Of a stretch of DNA of 64,000 nucleotides, positions 11,662 through 21,684 are shown piece by piece. This DNA is from Salvia splendens (lineage: Eukaryota; Streptophyta; Magnoliopsida; Lamiales; Lamiaceae). Position numbers and translations under genes: made by a program. The DNA lies in the NCBI RefSeq assembly GCF_004379255.2, contig NC_056033.1, positions 36,854,719 to 36,918,718 of the forward strand, read 5' to 3'. The notes below the pieces were generated by a model. The model worked only from the letters and a program-made list of their open reading frames with translations. It searched no databases and had not been told where the DNA came from. The stretch's first letter is position 1. Every line of letters begins with the position of its first letter.

Positions 11662-13839
11662 ATGTCTTCCCCAAGCAAGAGGCGCGAGATGGACTTAATG
11701 AAATTGTAAGCTCTTTTTTTTGTGGTGGACTTAATGAAATTTGTTTTTTTTTTCAATTCATTTTCCCTGCCTAAATTAGCTGCTGATATGTCAATTGTAA
11801 CTGAAAATTTTGGTGTTTTGAAATAGGATGATGAGTGATTACAAGGTGGAGATGATCAATGATGGGATGCAGGAGTTTTATGTGCATTTTCATGGCCCTA
11901 GTGAGAGTAATTTTCCTAATATTTTCTCAAACCTGAACCTTTTCTAGATGAAATTCTTTTTTGCTTTTGTCTCAGTTTTTTTTTTTCTGGCATCTTTTGA
12001 TCCATTTTGTTTGCACCTTTATTCAGGAGTTTGATTTTTTCCACATTATGCGAGAGATGTTGAAGAGGAATAGAAAATTTGTCAAACTTGATAATAATAA
12101 TAATAATAATAATAGTAATAGTTGAAGATTGCTACATCCAGATTGAGTTTGGATCTTCTTTATTTGCGGCCTGGGTTGACTATATCCATCTGATTTATTA
12201 ATTTGGGAATAACATTAGTCACATTAAGATAGAATGGATTCACCTAATAGTAAAGCTATAACCTCATTGTATTTTATGGGTTTGATTATATGAGGTTGAA
12301 TTGCGGAGACTATTCTTCTCCTTCATTTTCCTCATGTTTAATGGATGATGTGTCTTTGAGTTTTGTTGAATGTTACCAATGGCATGTTTAGGTCCTTACC
12401 ACGGCGGAGTATGGAAGGTAAGGGTTGGCCTTCCTGATGCATACCCATACAAGTCTCCTTCGATAGGATTTATAAACAAGATGTACCATCCCAATGTGGA
12501 TGAAATGTGAGTATTCTATGAGCAAAGTTACATGGAGTGTTATCTCGATCAATGTTGAAATGTTTCTTTTGGGATTATGATAATCCAGGTCAGGTTCTGT
12601 TTGTTTGGACGTTATCAACCAAACGTGGAGCCCTATGTTCGGTAATGGGATTGTGTACTCTCTTATGTTTTTGTTTTTATTCTTCTCGCATTCTTGAATA
12701 TGTAGTGAGTTCATTTTACGCATCCAGACCTGGTGAATGTATTTGAGGTGTTTCTACCTCAACTTTTGCTGTATCCTAATCCATCTGACCCGTTGAATGG
12801 AGAAGCTGCAGCTTTGATGTTGCGTGATCGAGCTGCTTATGAACAAAGAGTCAAAGGTAATGAAAGCTCTGAAACTCAGGAATTGCTTAGAGGATTGTGG
12901 ATTAGTTTTATGACAGTTCCGAAACTCTGATCTTTATACTTAACAACATAAGGGCTCTAAAACTAGAGAAGTAGTGTGGCGTTGATCTTGACCCTAGAGT
13001 GCTATGAAAGAGGAATTTATGTCTATGAGTTGTGTTAGTTCTATGTTGAACTCCCTCTGTACATTGGAGGCCTCCCGGTTTTTCCATATCGGCTGCCTTG
13101 TGTTGGAAAGTAGTGCACCTAATAATATGTAACATTGTAACTTGTGCTTCCACATAGTGGAACCATAAACCTAAGGCTCTCTCATTCATGTTTTAGGGGG
13201 GAAATGGTGAACTTGAGAAATAGAATGTTCTATATACCTAGTATGAAAGCTATATACAAACTTGACCCATATGCTGGAACCCAGAGAGTATTGTCTCGTG
13301 AGGACATTTCCTACTCAAAAGCACTTTTGGCCTTCTTCTTTGATTGATTTACTTCAAGTAGATCATGTTGAACTTCTGCAGCTCTATTAAGTATATTGGT
13401 GCATTACCCTATAGATCATATACTAGAGACTTTCCACATGTAGATTGGTTTATGTATATTGAGTGGAGTTAACATGATCGGTCATAAATTAGATTCCCAC
13501 CTCCATCAAATCCACCCAGAAATCAAAAGAAAAAACTTACATTTACAAGAAATCAGTTTCTTAAAGTCCATAGTTGTTTCCTGCAACTTAGATCAGCTGG
13601 CAACATAATATTGGTCATATTTTTGAAAGTCTGTAATAACATTGCATCAGCCTTTTTCCAGCTATCTGCTTGTACATATCTAATGCGCGTTATACTTGCA
13701 TTATCCAGAATACTGTCAGAAATATGCAAAACCAGAAGACGTTGGGGATGTCCCAGAAGAGAAATCGAGTGATGAAGAGCTTAGTGAAGACGAGAGTGTG
13801 TCTAGCGACGAGGAAGTTGTGGGACCAGTGGATCCATAG
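11662..13839 (+). CDS. UBC4: Ubiquitin-conjugating enzyme E2, UBC4/5/6 type
   Basis: Transfers activated ubiquitin from E1 to substrates or E3s in the cytosol and nucleus. Six exons with GT/AG borders: 11662-11705, 11827-11906, 12392-12506, 12589-12641, 12728-12856 and 13709-13839. They join to 552 nt, 183 residues, very close to the usual 185 or so for this family. The protein opens [15 protein letters not shown], keeps the HPN motif (YHPNVDEM) and places the catalytic cysteine at about residue 85 in [12 protein letters not shown]. The [11 protein letters not shown] loop is intact. After about residue 145 comes an acidic tail rich in Glu, Asp and Ser, typical of the UBC4/5/6 (UBE2H-like) clade. 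No lesion is seen. Intron 5 is the longest (852 bp). Which of UBC4, 5 or 6 is the true counterpart cannot be decided here. Confidence 0.95.
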
Positions 13840-14472
13840 CCTTCCCTGGCTACCAGTTTCAGTAGTATGTCCAACTATTCTCTCTGTATGCTTCTATCAA
13901 ATGCATATAGAAGAAGAAGCTATTCCTTTCCTAATGCAAAAAAACATGAGTATTTATATCCTGTTGTAATGTCTGTTGTTGTAAATATGCGCTTACATTG
14001 TTTGTAACTTTATTCCTCATTACAAATACCAAGCAAAAATCTTGCTCTAAGGGCAAGTTTTAATTTGTTGAATAATTGTGTCGTAGTTTTAATAATTAAC
14101 TTTACATTGATATAAAGTAGTACTACTTAGTAGTATTTTCTAATGTACAATATTAATAAACGTACTTATTTAATATCTTTTCAAAGTGTGAGCAATATTT
14201 AGGTAGCCGTAGCATTGTTGGGGTTGAATTCTGAATAGAGTAGCAATTGTTGTTCAGTCTTGGTTAAATGATTAACTACAGTATTGCTATCATGTTATGT
14301 TAATGTTAGTGCAAAATTGAATTTCGAAAAGTCACTCTCACTATTGTACACTAATATGATTGAGATTGATTATAGACTGTCATTAAATTTAAATTGTAAT
14401 ATTGATTTTAGGGGACCCACCCTTAACAATATCAATCAAGTAAAACTTGCAACTAATAAATAAACCAAAAAA
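13840..14472. other. 3' region of the E2 gene and spacer
   Basis: AT-rich, no coding signal. The first 200 bp or so is probably the 3' UTR of the E2 gene. Confidence 0.5.
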
Positions 14473-14558
14473 TCCGACCTGCCGGAGTCGAACCAGCGAC
14501 CTAAGGATTTCAGTAAACATACTACAGTCCTCCGCTCTACCAACTGAGCTAAGGTCGG
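14473..14558 (-). tRNA. trnY-GUA: tRNA-Tyr(GTA) with a 13-nt intron
   Basis: On the minus strand, the acceptor arm CCGACCT pairs with AGGTCGG. The D arm reads TAGCTCAGTTGGTAGAGC, and the anticodon stem-loop gives GGACTGTAGATCC once the intron at 14509-14521 is removed. The intron follows the base 3' of the anticodon GTA, the standard place, and is 13 nt. The mature length would be 73 nt plus CCA. The T loop reads TTCGACT, where TTCGAAT is usual; the stem still pairs. An internal pol III A box and B box are present, and an upstream TATA is not needed. A run of A on the plus strand at 14467-14472 gives the T tract for termination. Confidence 0.95.
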
Positions 14559-14709
14559 GCGTTGTTAAAGTTTCTCTCTGTGTGTTTAATATTATTATTA
14601 AATTCTTGATCAATCGTCGTTCTCAATTGTGCTTTTTGTAGGAGCTCGTGTCTGATTAATTGATTACTTACTTACCTTATTAGTGATGATAGATGACCTT
14701 GAAAAATGT

Positions 14710-15147
14710 GTGGCAGCTTCTGTGGTCTTCCAATTCCATTATTTCTAATGTTCATCATACTAAATAACAATACAGCAGCTAGCAAAATGGTCGTTGAATA
14801 TCGAACAATTAATTCATAAACCCTTAACGTCAAACATACAGAAAAATATATAAAAAAAAAACAAAAACATACAGAAAAATATGAAGCCTACCGACCGTAG
14901 TCTAATTTTAATATATATATATATATATAGGGTGGCAGCTTCTGTGGTCTTCCAATTCCATTATTTCTAATGTTCATCATACTAAATAACAATACAGCAG
15001 CTAGCAAAATGGTCGTTGAATATCGAACAATTAATTCATAAACCCTTAACGTCAAACATACAGAAAAATATATAAAAAAAAACAAAAACATACAGAAAAA
15101 TATGAAGCCTACCGACCGTAGTCTAATTTTAATATATATATATATAG
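14710..15147. repeat. 222-bp tandem duplication ending in (TA)n
   Basis: The stretch beginning GTGGCAGCTTCTGTGG at 14710 is repeated almost exactly from 14932. The period is 222 bp. Each copy ends in a (TA)n run (about 14910-14928 and 15132-15146). The copies differ only in run lengths. No coding content. Confidence 0.9.
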
Positions 15148-15354
15148 GGTAGTGATCAATATATAACTAATCTTAAGTGTATAACTAGAGAACAAATCTC
15201 AGCCACACATCTCAATGCTCCAAATTAATCTCATGGCTTAGCTATTTTTACATGTTTTAAATAAAAAGTAATTAACAAGGGTATTTTGGGAAATCATATT
15301 CAACTCCAACCATCTCCTTCAATTTTCCAACTCCAATTCACACTCCATTATTTC

Positions 15355-15605
15355 CGACGGAGTACGGGGAGCTGGCAGACACGGCGGTGCATGGGGTGGT
15401 GGTGATTGGGAGGAGTGTGTTCTCCTACTGGGGCTTTTTTGGGTGCTGAAGCTGCTCTCGGGGCTGGGGATTAGCCGGGAGAGTAGAGCGGCGCTGGAGC
15501 GGCTGATTGGGAGATGCTCGATCAGGCGAAGCTGGACCTTCTGGTGTCCGGCGGAGGAGTAGGGGTGTATGATGTGAATTTGGTGGTGAGGCTGATCAGA
15601 TTGTG
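15355..15605 (+). pseudogene. NPH3-domain gene fragment
   Basis: The reading MLDQAKLDLLVSGGG followed by VGVYDVNLVVRLIRL (about 15513-15605) matches the NPH3 domain core of BTB/NPH3 proteins, where the family has LDQATLDDLLIP...YDVD.V.RIL. The upstream GC-rich part (15355-15510) looks like the preceding segment of the same gene but has shifted frames. The fragment is far shorter than the roughly 600-residue family proteins and lies inside a TIR element, so it is a captured piece. Confidence 0.65.
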
Positions 15606-16018
15606 TGTGTATCACTCAATTTTCCAGCTCCAATTCAATTTGGAAACTATATTTGGAGTTTCCGAAAGATTAGGATAATTTCTATATACATCTATTTAAT
15701 TTTTTTAATTACCTAATTTATTTTTTGTTTTTTTTACAATTAATTGTGTTGATTATTCATATGAAATTAATTGTGGTAATAATTATTCAACAAATCTAAG
15801 TACAAATGCATTCGAAGTCCACCCAACACAAACAGTGTGAATAATTATGTTAACTCCAATAAACCCATCTTAACCCATCTATAAAAAAAAGTACTCTTAA
15901 TGAAATCAATTACATATTCATGTGACTGCTGGGGTAGTTTAATGAAATGGGCGGACAAGAGGAATGATTCATTAATTAATTACTTGATGTAATTAGTTGG
16001 TTTATAGGTGAAATGTAA

Positions 16019-16530
16019 TTGTTTACAAAACACATCACTCATGATTTTACCTCACTCTTGTTCACAAAACACGTCACTCTTATTATGATTTTACCTCACT
16101 CTTGTTCACAAAACACGTCACTCTTATTGTGATTTTACTTCACTCTTGTTTACAAAACATCACTCTTGTTCTGATTTTACTTCACTCTTGTTCACAAAAC
16201 ACATCACTCTTGTTCTGATTTCACTTCACTCTTGTTCACAAAACACATCACTCTTGTTCTGATTTCAATTCACTCTTGTTCACAAAACACATCACTCTTG
16301 TTCTGATTTCACTTCACTCTTGTTCTGATTTTACTTCACTCTTGTTCACAAAACACTTCACTCTTGTTCTGATTTTACTTCACTCTTGTTCACAAAACAC
16401 ATCACTCTTGTTATGATTTCACTTCACTCTTGTTCACAAAACACATCACTCTTGTTCTGATTTCACTTCACTCTTGTTCACAAAACACATCACTCTTGTT
16501 CTGATTTCACTTCACTCTTGTTCTGATTTT
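16019..16530 (+). repeat. 44-bp minisatellite, array 1
   Basis: About 11 to 12 copies of a unit running ATCACTCTTGTTCTGATTTT then ACTTCACTCTTGTTCACAAA then ACAC, with a few shortened units. The unit is itself two related halves, each with CACTCTTGTT. The same unit recurs at 17247-17527 and 18818-18915, and in reverse complement at 20246-20726. Confidence 0.9.
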
Positions 16531-17246
16531 GGGGATGAGTTGTGGGGATGATTTAACTTATTGTATTGTGGGGATGAATTGCACATGGTGCACTAATTTA
16601 TAAATGGAGCTATATCCTTTTACGTTATGACCTCAATAAGTAGTCTTTCATAATCTATTTAATAATTTTTTAAAAATCAAAATCAAAATTTAATTTAATT
16701 TACAAATATCGAATAAATCTTCAAAAATAATAAGTGTATTATAATTTCTTGATGGTAATTTTATAGTAGTAAGAATGAAGAATAACAAAGATTTAAATAT
16801 GAGTTATTCATATTAAAACAACGACAAGAAACAAATTCACAAGTCACGAATTTAACTAATTAAAAAATAGTACTCCCAAATTTAATTTTATGCTCTGTTT
16901 AAAATGTGTTTTGCATCAATTTGATCCCATTTGAGGTTTTGCTGGTGTTATGACATTCAATTATTATGTATAAAAGTGTTTATAAGTTTCTTTCTTGTTT
17001 GTATGTTCCCGTTAAACTTTTTGATTGGGCAATGTTTGTTCACTGATTATTTTTTTGTAGCATAGCTTAACCATTTGATTTATTAATTTAATGTGAAATT
17101 ATGCCTTTTTGTTGTCACTGAAAAATGTATGTGATCCTTTCCATTTTATTTTCTGCATATTTATCCAGTAGCTTTGATGCACCATTTTGTGATATTGGTC
17201 TAAATAATCATAGTAATGAAAATGTGCAATATTCCTAAACCGGGAC
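16531..17246. other. AT-rich interior of the TIR element
   Basis: No gene or clear repeat is seen between the two minisatellite arrays. Confidence 0.5.
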
Positions 17247-17527
17247 AAAACACATCACTCTTGTTCACAAAACACATCACTCTTGTTCTGATTTCACTTC
17301 ACTCTTGTTCACAAAACACATCACTCTTGTTCTGATTTCACTTCACTCTTGTTCTGATTTTACTTCACTCTTGTTCACAAAACACATCACTCTTGTTCTG
17401 ATTTTACTTCACTCTTGTTCACAAAACACATCACTCTTAGCATGATTTTACTTCACTCTTGTTTACAAAACACATCACTCTTAGCATGATTTTACTTCAC
17501 TCTTCACTCTTAGCATGATTATTTTTG
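17247..17527 (+). repeat. 44-bp minisatellite, array 2
   Basis: Six or so copies of the same 44-bp unit in the same orientation as array 1. The later copies carry the variant CACTCTTAGCATGATTTT, which is also the variant in the neighbouring element at 18.8 and 20.3 kb. Confidence 0.9.
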
Positions 17528-17754
17528 GGACAATTCAACATTGATATTATAATTAGATCAGAGCAAGAAGAAACAGAAAGGGGCTACATCTGAAATGCAT
17601 AGCTAAAATCTCACAAAATTCAAATACTACACTACATCCCATCATAAAAATTGCAACGATAGCTTATCACCTAATGTTAATTCCCTAAGTAAAGGAAATC
17701 AAAACTAAGAAAAACAGAAGATAAATTGGGAAATGCAGGCTAAATCATATCATA

Positions 17755-17905
17755 GATCTGTGTGTTCCCGCTCGGGGTCAGATGCCACGATCATGTGCGA
17801 CAAGATGTCGTGGAGCGGCCCGCCCTTGGCCATCGCCTCCTTCTTCTCCTTGATCACCGCGATGAGATCCTTCCGGAGCGCCGCCGCCGCCTTGTTGATG
17901 GTGGC
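17755..17905 (-). pseudogene. Cytochrome P450 fragment (CYP85-clan-like)
   Basis: Read on the minus strand, about 45 codons give RKDLIAVIKEKKEAMAKGG and LHDILSHMIVASDPE. This is the segment before the I helix in CYP85-clan P450s such as CYP716, where HDILSHM is characteristic. Neither the heme-binding loop nor the rest of a P450 is present. The GC content is far above that of the surrounding element. This is a captured fragment. Confidence 0.65.
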
Positions 17906-18042
17906 GGTGTTGTTGGCCGCTGGAAGAGTGGCGGAGGGGCAGTCGTTGGATTGCGCCTCTAAGCTGGTGCCCTGCGGGACCTACTTGAACTCGACGAAAC
18001 CCTTAGCGGAGTGCTGCGACGCCATGAGAACTGTGATAACTT
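17898..18042 (+). pseudogene. Lipid-transfer protein N-terminal fragment
   Basis: On the plus strand a hydrophobic segment (LMVAVLLAAGRVAEG) leads into QSLDCASKLVPC and then LAECCDAM. This gives the signal-peptide end and the first four cysteines of the eight-cysteine nsLTP/LTPG fold (C...C...CC). The reading stops at about 18042 before the remaining cysteines. It is fused back to back with the P450 fragment, so the two pieces come from different genes. An open plus-strand frame beginning at 17733 spans both but is chimeric. Confidence 0.7.
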
Positions 18043-18240
18043 GATTTTGGTATCAAGCTTTTACAAAATTACCATAATACCCCCGTCTGGTTATTATGGA
18101 GTAAATTTATGATTGAGGGAACTAATTTCTCCTTAAATTAGAAAATTACATGTATTAATACTAGCCCTTGATTTTCTTGATCTTGTGGCTATGATTTGTT
18201 CTCTAGTTATAGGTTTAAGAGGTGTTTGCCATAGATCATG

Positions 18241-18244
<4 letters not shown>

Positions 18245-18276
<32 letters not shown>
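18245..18276. repeat. (TA)16 microsatellite between two TIR elements
   Basis: Thirty-two bases of pure TA separate the right end of one element from the left end of the next. Confidence 0.95.
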
Positions 18277-18277
<1 letters not shown>

Positions 18278-19461
18278 GTTAGTGATTAAGATATAATCAA
18301 TCTTAAGTGTATAACTAGAGAACATCTCAGTCACACATCTTAATGGAATAAATATGATTTATTTTAATAATACAAAATAGGTCAAGGGTATTTTTGAAAA
18401 TTACATTATTAGATTTAAATCAGTTATGCGTGCGAAGGAGATGAGGAACAAACTTTTACTTCAACTTTTGACTCACATGTTCTTACTACTTGAATTCTCT
18501 TCTCCCCCAAATTCAACACTTCTTCTTAACTTTCTCTCTCATCATTCAACAATTTGTTTTAACAATCCATAGATTATATAGATTCTTGTTTCCAATAGAT
18601 TGATTCTTCCTACCGGTCTTCTCATTCTTCACATTTACCCTTACTAGATATTTCATCTTTCTCGTTCATTGAAGGCTTTGGATTTCCCTGGAGCATCAAT
18701 GTTTTTTCTTCGGACTCTTCTCTTGCTAGGTTTCGATTTTGTTGTAAATGATTTTGCACAACAGCTTCGACACAATTCCTCGTTGCTTCAGATTGTACAA
18801 ATAATTTCCCTAAATTTCACTCTTAGCATAATTTTACTTTACTCTTGTGTACAAAACACATCACTCTTAGCATGATTTTACTTCACTCTTGTTTACAAAA
18901 CACATCACTCTTTCAATAAAATTGAAAATCATAATCAACTCCATACCGAAGGCAAAGTAACTCATTTAAACCTAAACGTTTCACACGAAAAACAATTGAA
19001 AACCAAAGGCAAAGTATCTCACTTTAATACGGAAACTTCTAGAACATGAAAAGTAAAATTGATCAAAATATTGAATTTTAATACTACTAGTACTATATTT
19101 TAATAATAATAACATAGCAACGAAAATACAGATCCATTTGAACACAGTAACAATAATAGTAGGAACGACGAACAACATGAGCAGGCAATTTCTGCTAAAA
19201 TTAAATCAAAATTCTACTCGCTAATGCATTCTTCGTGTTCATATCGGGCCAGGCCGGGCCGAACGAGACCGCGCCGTCTCCATGGGTTCATTTAGCATTG
19301 TTCTTGCTCAGGATGAGCATCTTTCTCAACTCCGCCGGGTCAAGCTCCTTCGCATTAGATTCGCATTAGACCTCGGCGGCGATGTGCCAGAGACCACGGT
19401 GTAGACGGGGCGGCCGTTGGAGACGCCGATGCCGTTGCGGAAGATGCAGATGAAGGGGATT
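18277..19461 (+). mobile_element. Second (TA)n-flanked TIR element, right end missing
   Basis: The left end reads GGTTAGTGATTAAGATATAA and continues with TATAACTAGAGAACATCTC. Beyond that it matches, for over 100 bp, the right end of the third element read inward (around 21490-21605), including TTATTTTAATAATACAAAAT. It contains a short 44-bp minisatellite array (18818-18915) and, near its right limit, a GC-rich coding-like piece on the minus strand. No matching right end is seen before the next element begins, so it appears truncated. Alternatively 18277-21605 is one element with an internal rearrangement. Confidence 0.55.
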
Positions 19462-19485
19462 CGAAGCTTCTGTTGGGCAAGAGCC
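19335..19485 (-). pseudogene. Unidentified host gene fragment
   Basis: The minus strand reads LAQQKLRIPFICIFRNGIG and then VSNGRPVYTVVSGTSPPR, with coding-like composition and high GC. A second short reading, ELDPAELRKMLILSKNNAK, ends at a stop just downstream. I do not recognise the parent gene. The position at a TIR-element junction suggests another captured fragment. Confidence 0.4.
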
Positions 19486-19779
19486 CCTTAAACCTATAAC
19501 TAGAGAACAAATCACAGCCACAAGATCAAGAAAATCAAGGGCTATTATTAATACATGCAATTTTTGAATTTAAGGAGAAATTAGTTCCCTCAATCACAAA
19601 TTTACTCCACAATAACAAGGCGGGGTATAATGGTCATTCCGTCTTCGTTGAACCTCGAGGAATCGCACTTGAGAGAAAGTGCAGACTCTCTACATTGTTG
19701 ATCAGGAGGGCTACGTTTCATTTGATTGAATGTTGTACAGTTCACCAACGTTTTCGATTGAATGTTGTTCATTCAATCG

Positions 19780-20106
19780 CACTTTGCTACGACGAGGGGC
19801 GGGGCGAGCAAGAGCTTGACGAAGCTGGAGGTGGAGGAGCTGAAGAGGTTTATGGATCTACGGTTTGTGTTTTCGGATGAGGATCGGGATTCCAATTCGA
19901 GATTGGCATCGATCATTCCCGGGCTGATGGGGAAGGGGGGAGTGAAACGACGTCGTCGCGGCCGTATCTGTCGGAGGCGTGGGAGAGGATGGAGGAGAGG
20001 AGGAGGAATTCGGTGATGGGGTGGAGGATTCCGGCTTTCGGTAACGAGATGGAGCTCAGGATCATCTCAGATTCTGGCTCATTCTGTTGCTTCTACTGTT
20101 AGATGA
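19780..20106 (+). pseudogene. DUF1685-family gene fragment
   Basis: The plus strand reads KSLTKLEVEELKRFMDL and FVFSDEDRDSNSRLASIIP, matching the conserved KSLTD.ELEELKGC.DLGFGF opening of plant DUF1685 proteins. Further on, in shifted frames, come SRPYLSEAWERM, WRIPAFGNEMEL and QDHLRFW, similar to the family's C-terminal VK..LRFWAHSVA segment. At least two frame changes are needed. The parent family's function is unknown. It is a captured fragment inside a TIR element. Confidence 0.6.
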
Positions 20107-20245
20107 CGATTTGTGTGTGTTTTTGGTTGATCACTTTTGATTTCTTGGAGATTTTGTTATAGTGATTTTTGTTGAGAAGTTATGAGAAAAATGTTTGGTG
20201 GGGATTGATACAAAGTTTGTATATGTATATTGGATTATTGGAATC

Positions 20246-20726
20246 ATAGTAAGAGTGATGTGTTTTGTAAACAACAGTGAAGTAAAATCATGCTAAGAGT
20301 GATGTGTTTTGTAAACAAGAGTAAAGTAAAATCATGCTAAGAGTGATGTGTTTTGTGAACAAGAGTAAAGTAAAATCAGAATAAGAGTGATGTGTTTTGT
20401 GAACAAGAGTGAAGTAAAATCATGCTAAGAGTGATGTGCTTTGTAAACAAGAGTGAAGTAAAATCATGCTAAGAGTGATGTGTTTTGTAAACAAGAGTGA
20501 AGTAAAATCAGAATAAGAGTGATGTGTTTTGTAAACAAGAGTGAAGTAAAATCAGAGTAAGAGTGATGTGTTTTGTGAACAAGAGTGAAGTAAAATCATG
20601 CTAAGAGTGATGTGTTTTATGAACAAGAGTGAAGTAAAATCATGCTAAGAGTGATGTGTTTTGTAAACAACAGTGAAGTAAAATCATAATAAGAGTGATG
20701 TGTTTTATAAACAACATTGAAGTAAA
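20246..20726 (-). repeat. 44-bp minisatellite, reverse orientation
   Basis: About 11 copies of the reverse complement of the unit found at 16019-16530, reading AGAGTGATGTGTTTTGTAAA and so on, with the CATGCTAAG variant common. Confidence 0.9.
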
Positions 20727-21087
20727 AACACTACCTTTAATTATTGTTAAGGGTCAATATATTGCTTCATTATATAAATACAATCATTACACACAAGATT
20801 AAAATCAACTGATTAAGAATAACACAGGGTGAATATTGCATACAATTAATTTACTAGGAAACCCTTCTAGACTTTAACGAATCTATCAAAATGTTTCTTC
20901 TTGAAATGTTCATTTGTTGACCAATTTTAGTAAAACCAAATTATAGTGACATAATCGAGTTTAATACAGTATTTATCATTCTGCCCACCAACTTGGAAAA
21001 AAATAAACACAAGTCAGCAAAACCCCCCAATTTATATAAATTCGTTAACATTTTTTGTATTGAATTCCAGATTTGATCTAAAATTAG
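20727..21087. other. AT-rich interior of the third TIR element
   Basis: No gene is seen. Confidence 0.5.
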
Positions 21088-21425
21088 ATGGCAGCAGCCA
21101 TGAATTCTGCAGTGTCGAGAAATCCTACAGTTGGATTCAGCAGAATAAATGAGGAATTCGGCTACAGCGCCGGCGCGAGGAACGATGGCTGGAGAATTTT
21201 TTCAACGCGGCGGAGCGGGCATAATCTGATGAGTTCGTGGAGCTATCGGCCATTTCGTGGAGCTATCGGCGAGATTGGGTAAACTGAAGTGACTGCGGAG
21301 CTAAAGAAGGTGGTGGAGAAGTAGATATCGGAGAATGACGCGGAGGTGAACAAGGCTCAGGGTGATTGTGTGGTGGCGATCGACGGGGAGGAGAAACAGA
21401 AAGACAACAATCACTATAATTTCCA
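21088..21425 (+). pseudogene. Unidentified coding-like fragment
   Basis: An ATG at 21088 opens 64 codons (MAAAMNSAVSRNPTVGFSR...) that end in a stop at 21280-21282. Beyond it the sequence still reads like protein (VTAELKKVVEK, stop, ISENDAEVNKAQGDCVVAI). A GC-rich, codon-like block in an AT-rich element suggests another captured exon. I do not recognise the parent gene. Confidence 0.35.
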
Positions 21426-21684
21426 ACGAGATTTGGTAATTGAAACCGCATAATTTCATATTTAAATTTCATAATGTAATTGCCAAATATACTCTTAGCC
21501 TATTTTGTATTATTAAAATAAATAATATTTGTTCCATTAAGATGTGTGGCTGAGATTTGTTCTCTAGTTATACACTTAAGATTAGTTATATATTGATCGC
21601 TAACCTATATATATAGAGAGAGGGATATACTAATATGCTAACTAATTTTAAAGTGCTAAGTACATCCAATCACTTGCTGTCACG

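Larger units (their letters stand above)
15147..18244 (+). mobile_element. (TA)n-flanked TIR element carrying host gene fragments
   Basis: The left end reads GGGTAGTGATCAATATATAA and continues through ACTAGAGAACAAATCTCAGC. The right end, reading inward, reads AGGGTCATGATC and shares the core TATAACTAGAGAACAAATC. Both ends abut TA microsatellites, so a target duplication cannot be read. Inside lie an NPH3-like fragment, two 44-bp minisatellite arrays, a P450 fragment and a lipid-transfer-protein fragment. No transposase is visible. The architecture is that of a Pack-MULE-like, non-autonomous element; the superfamily is inferred, not shown. Confidence 0.7.
19462..21605 (-). mobile_element. Third (TA)n-flanked TIR element, inverted relative to the first
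   Basis: The left end (from about 19462, with TTAAACCTATAACTAGAG near 19488) matches the right end of the first element in reverse complement, including the following 120 bp or so. The right end (CTTAAGATTAGTTATATATT...GCTAACC, ending 21605 before (TA)n) matches the left ends of the first and second elements in reverse complement. The internal minisatellite is also reversed. It therefore has the same plan as the first element, in the opposite direction, with different gene fragments inside. The left boundary is approximate. Confidence 0.6.

Noticed and set aside
16019..16530. CRISPR-like array
   Set aside because: The repeats are contiguous 44-bp units without unique spacers, and the DNA is plant nuclear.
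15147..21605. Helitron as the source of the captured gene fragments
   Set aside because: The ends are terminal inverted repeats and are bordered by TA runs on both sides; no CTRR end with a 3' hairpin was seen.
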